This document shows, piece after piece, positions 41,469 through 41,871 of a stretch of DNA of 41,871 bases; position 1 is the stretch's first letter, and every line of letters starts with the position of its first letter. The position numbers and the translations under genes are program-made. Below the pieces are notes generated by a model that had not been told where the DNA came from, did not search any database, and saw only the letters and a list, made by a program, of their open reading frames with translations. The stretch comes from an uncultured bacterium (lineage in GTDB: Bacteria > Planctomycetota > UBA1135 > GCA-002686595), in contig CALCXM010000125.1 in the NCBI GenBank assembly GCA_937905825.1, positions 1-41,871 of the forward strand. Direction: 5' to 3'.

Positions 41469-41740
41469 GCGCAGCCGACCGACCCTCCATGCAAGCGCCG
41501 CAGCCCGAGTCGTCATCGGTGCTGCGGCCCGTGGCCCTGACGACCCTCAAGCTCTGGCCGCTGCTCGTGTTTCTCTTTTGCGCCAAGCTCTACCTGAACT
41601 TGACCGACGAAGAACCCTTCAGTTGGACCGCGGATGTGTTGCTGGCCCTCAGCTCCCCGGCCCTGCTTGCAGCGTTCTTCTTCTGCGCGCTGTTCCTCAC
41701 CTTGAAGATCGGCATCGCAGTCAAGCGCCGGCGCCTTTGA
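41465..41740 (+). CDS. Small two-helix membrane protein
   Basis: 91 residues from the GTG at 41465, which overlaps the TGA of the phosphoesterase gene (GTGA); an ATG at 41489 giving 83 residues is the alternative. Two hydrophobic helices are visible: TLKLWPLLVFLFCAKLYLNL, then DVLLALSSPALLAAFFFCAL and following residues. A basic tail (VKRRRL) suggests that the C-terminus is cytoplasmic. No family recognised. Coupling implies co-expression with the phosphoesterase. Confidence 0.6.
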   Translation: MSAADRPSMQAPQPESSSVLRPVALTTLKLWPLLVFLFCAKLYLNLTDEEPFSWTADVLLALSSPALLAAFFFCALFLTLKIGIAVKRRRL

Positions 41741-41777
41741 CTTCCGGGGAGGGGGTGGGAGCTAGCCTGCTCTATTC

Positions 41778-41871
41778 ATGAGTCGATTCGCCAATAGCCC
41801 CAAACCACTCGGCTTTGCCTCGTTCTCGCTCTCTGGCGGCACTTTGCAAATCCTGGCGTCCTCGACGACCA
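41778..41871 (+). CDS. Possible N-terminus of an unidentified gene, cut by the window edge
   Basis: ATG at 41778 opens 31 codons with no stop to the end of the window. The sequence starts MSRFANSPKPLGFASFSLSG and is not recognised. There is no strong ribosome site close by, so it may not be a true start. Confidence 0.35.
   Translation, partial: MSRFANSPKPLGFASFSLSGGTLQILASSTT

Overview
This window (about 42 kb, GC-rich) comes from a Gram-negative-type bacterium, most likely a member of the Planctomycetota. The reasons are: a short ECF sigma gene overlapping a Ser/Thr kinase-TPR gene; many large multi-domain kinase, FHA and TPR proteins; c-type cytochromes with a beta-rich C-terminal domain; a calcineurin-type phosphatase with a C-terminal beta-sandwich; and a secreted protein with a Cys/Gly-rich FCFGDG...CPCGN signature that I associate from memory with deep-branching, Poly30-like planctomycetes. 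The lineage is an inference. I see no rRNA, tRNA, IS element or CRISPR array.

Layout. 1-2422 (-): a 5-heme secreted cytochrome, translationally coupled to a secreted protein cut by the window edge. 2643-5362 (-): a coupled pair, TPR-AAA+ ATPase then TPR membrane protein. 5521-10202 (+): a lipoprotein, an ECF sigma factor and an overlapping receptor-like Ser/Thr kinase, ending at a clear intrinsic terminator. 10472-11665 (+): the Cys/Gly-signature secreted protein. 11803-17719 (-): a complete three-gene RND efflux operon (outer-membrane lipoprotein, adaptor, pump) joined by ATGA overlaps. 17953-18723 (-): a PAP2/IPC-synthase-like membrane enzyme. 18990-23462 (-): a very large membrane kinase-like protein whose catalytic Asp is replaced by His. 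23600-29237 (+): 5-heme lipoprotein cytochrome, outer-membrane beta-barrel, 17-heme cytochrome. 29266-37343 (-): FHA-NAD(P)H reductase-[2Fe-2S] fusion, double-FHA tail-anchored protein, diheme cytochrome b-like membrane protein, double cNMP-binding plus four-[4Fe-4S] fusion, and an FHA-TM-15-heme cytochrome fusion. 37729-41871: a ketopantoate reductase-like protein (-), then a membrane protein, a metallophosphoesterase, a small membrane protein and a partial ORF (+).

The most interesting region is 23.6-37.3 kb. Two converging transcription units together encode everything needed for an electron path from cytoplasmic NAD(P)H through flavin, Fe-S and b-heme centres, across the inner membrane into 37 periplasmic or outer-membrane c hemes, and through an outer-membrane barrel. 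Almost every cytoplasmic part carries a signalling domain (four FHA domains in three proteins, two cyclic-nucleotide-binding domains in a fourth). A pseudokinase-like receptor is encoded next door, divergently. I infer a signal-gated trans-envelope electron conduit (extracellular electron transfer or uptake) that I do not recognise as a described system. The FHA-multiheme cytochrome and cNMP-ferredoxin fusions are its diagnostic parts. Electron direction, partners and gating are inference.
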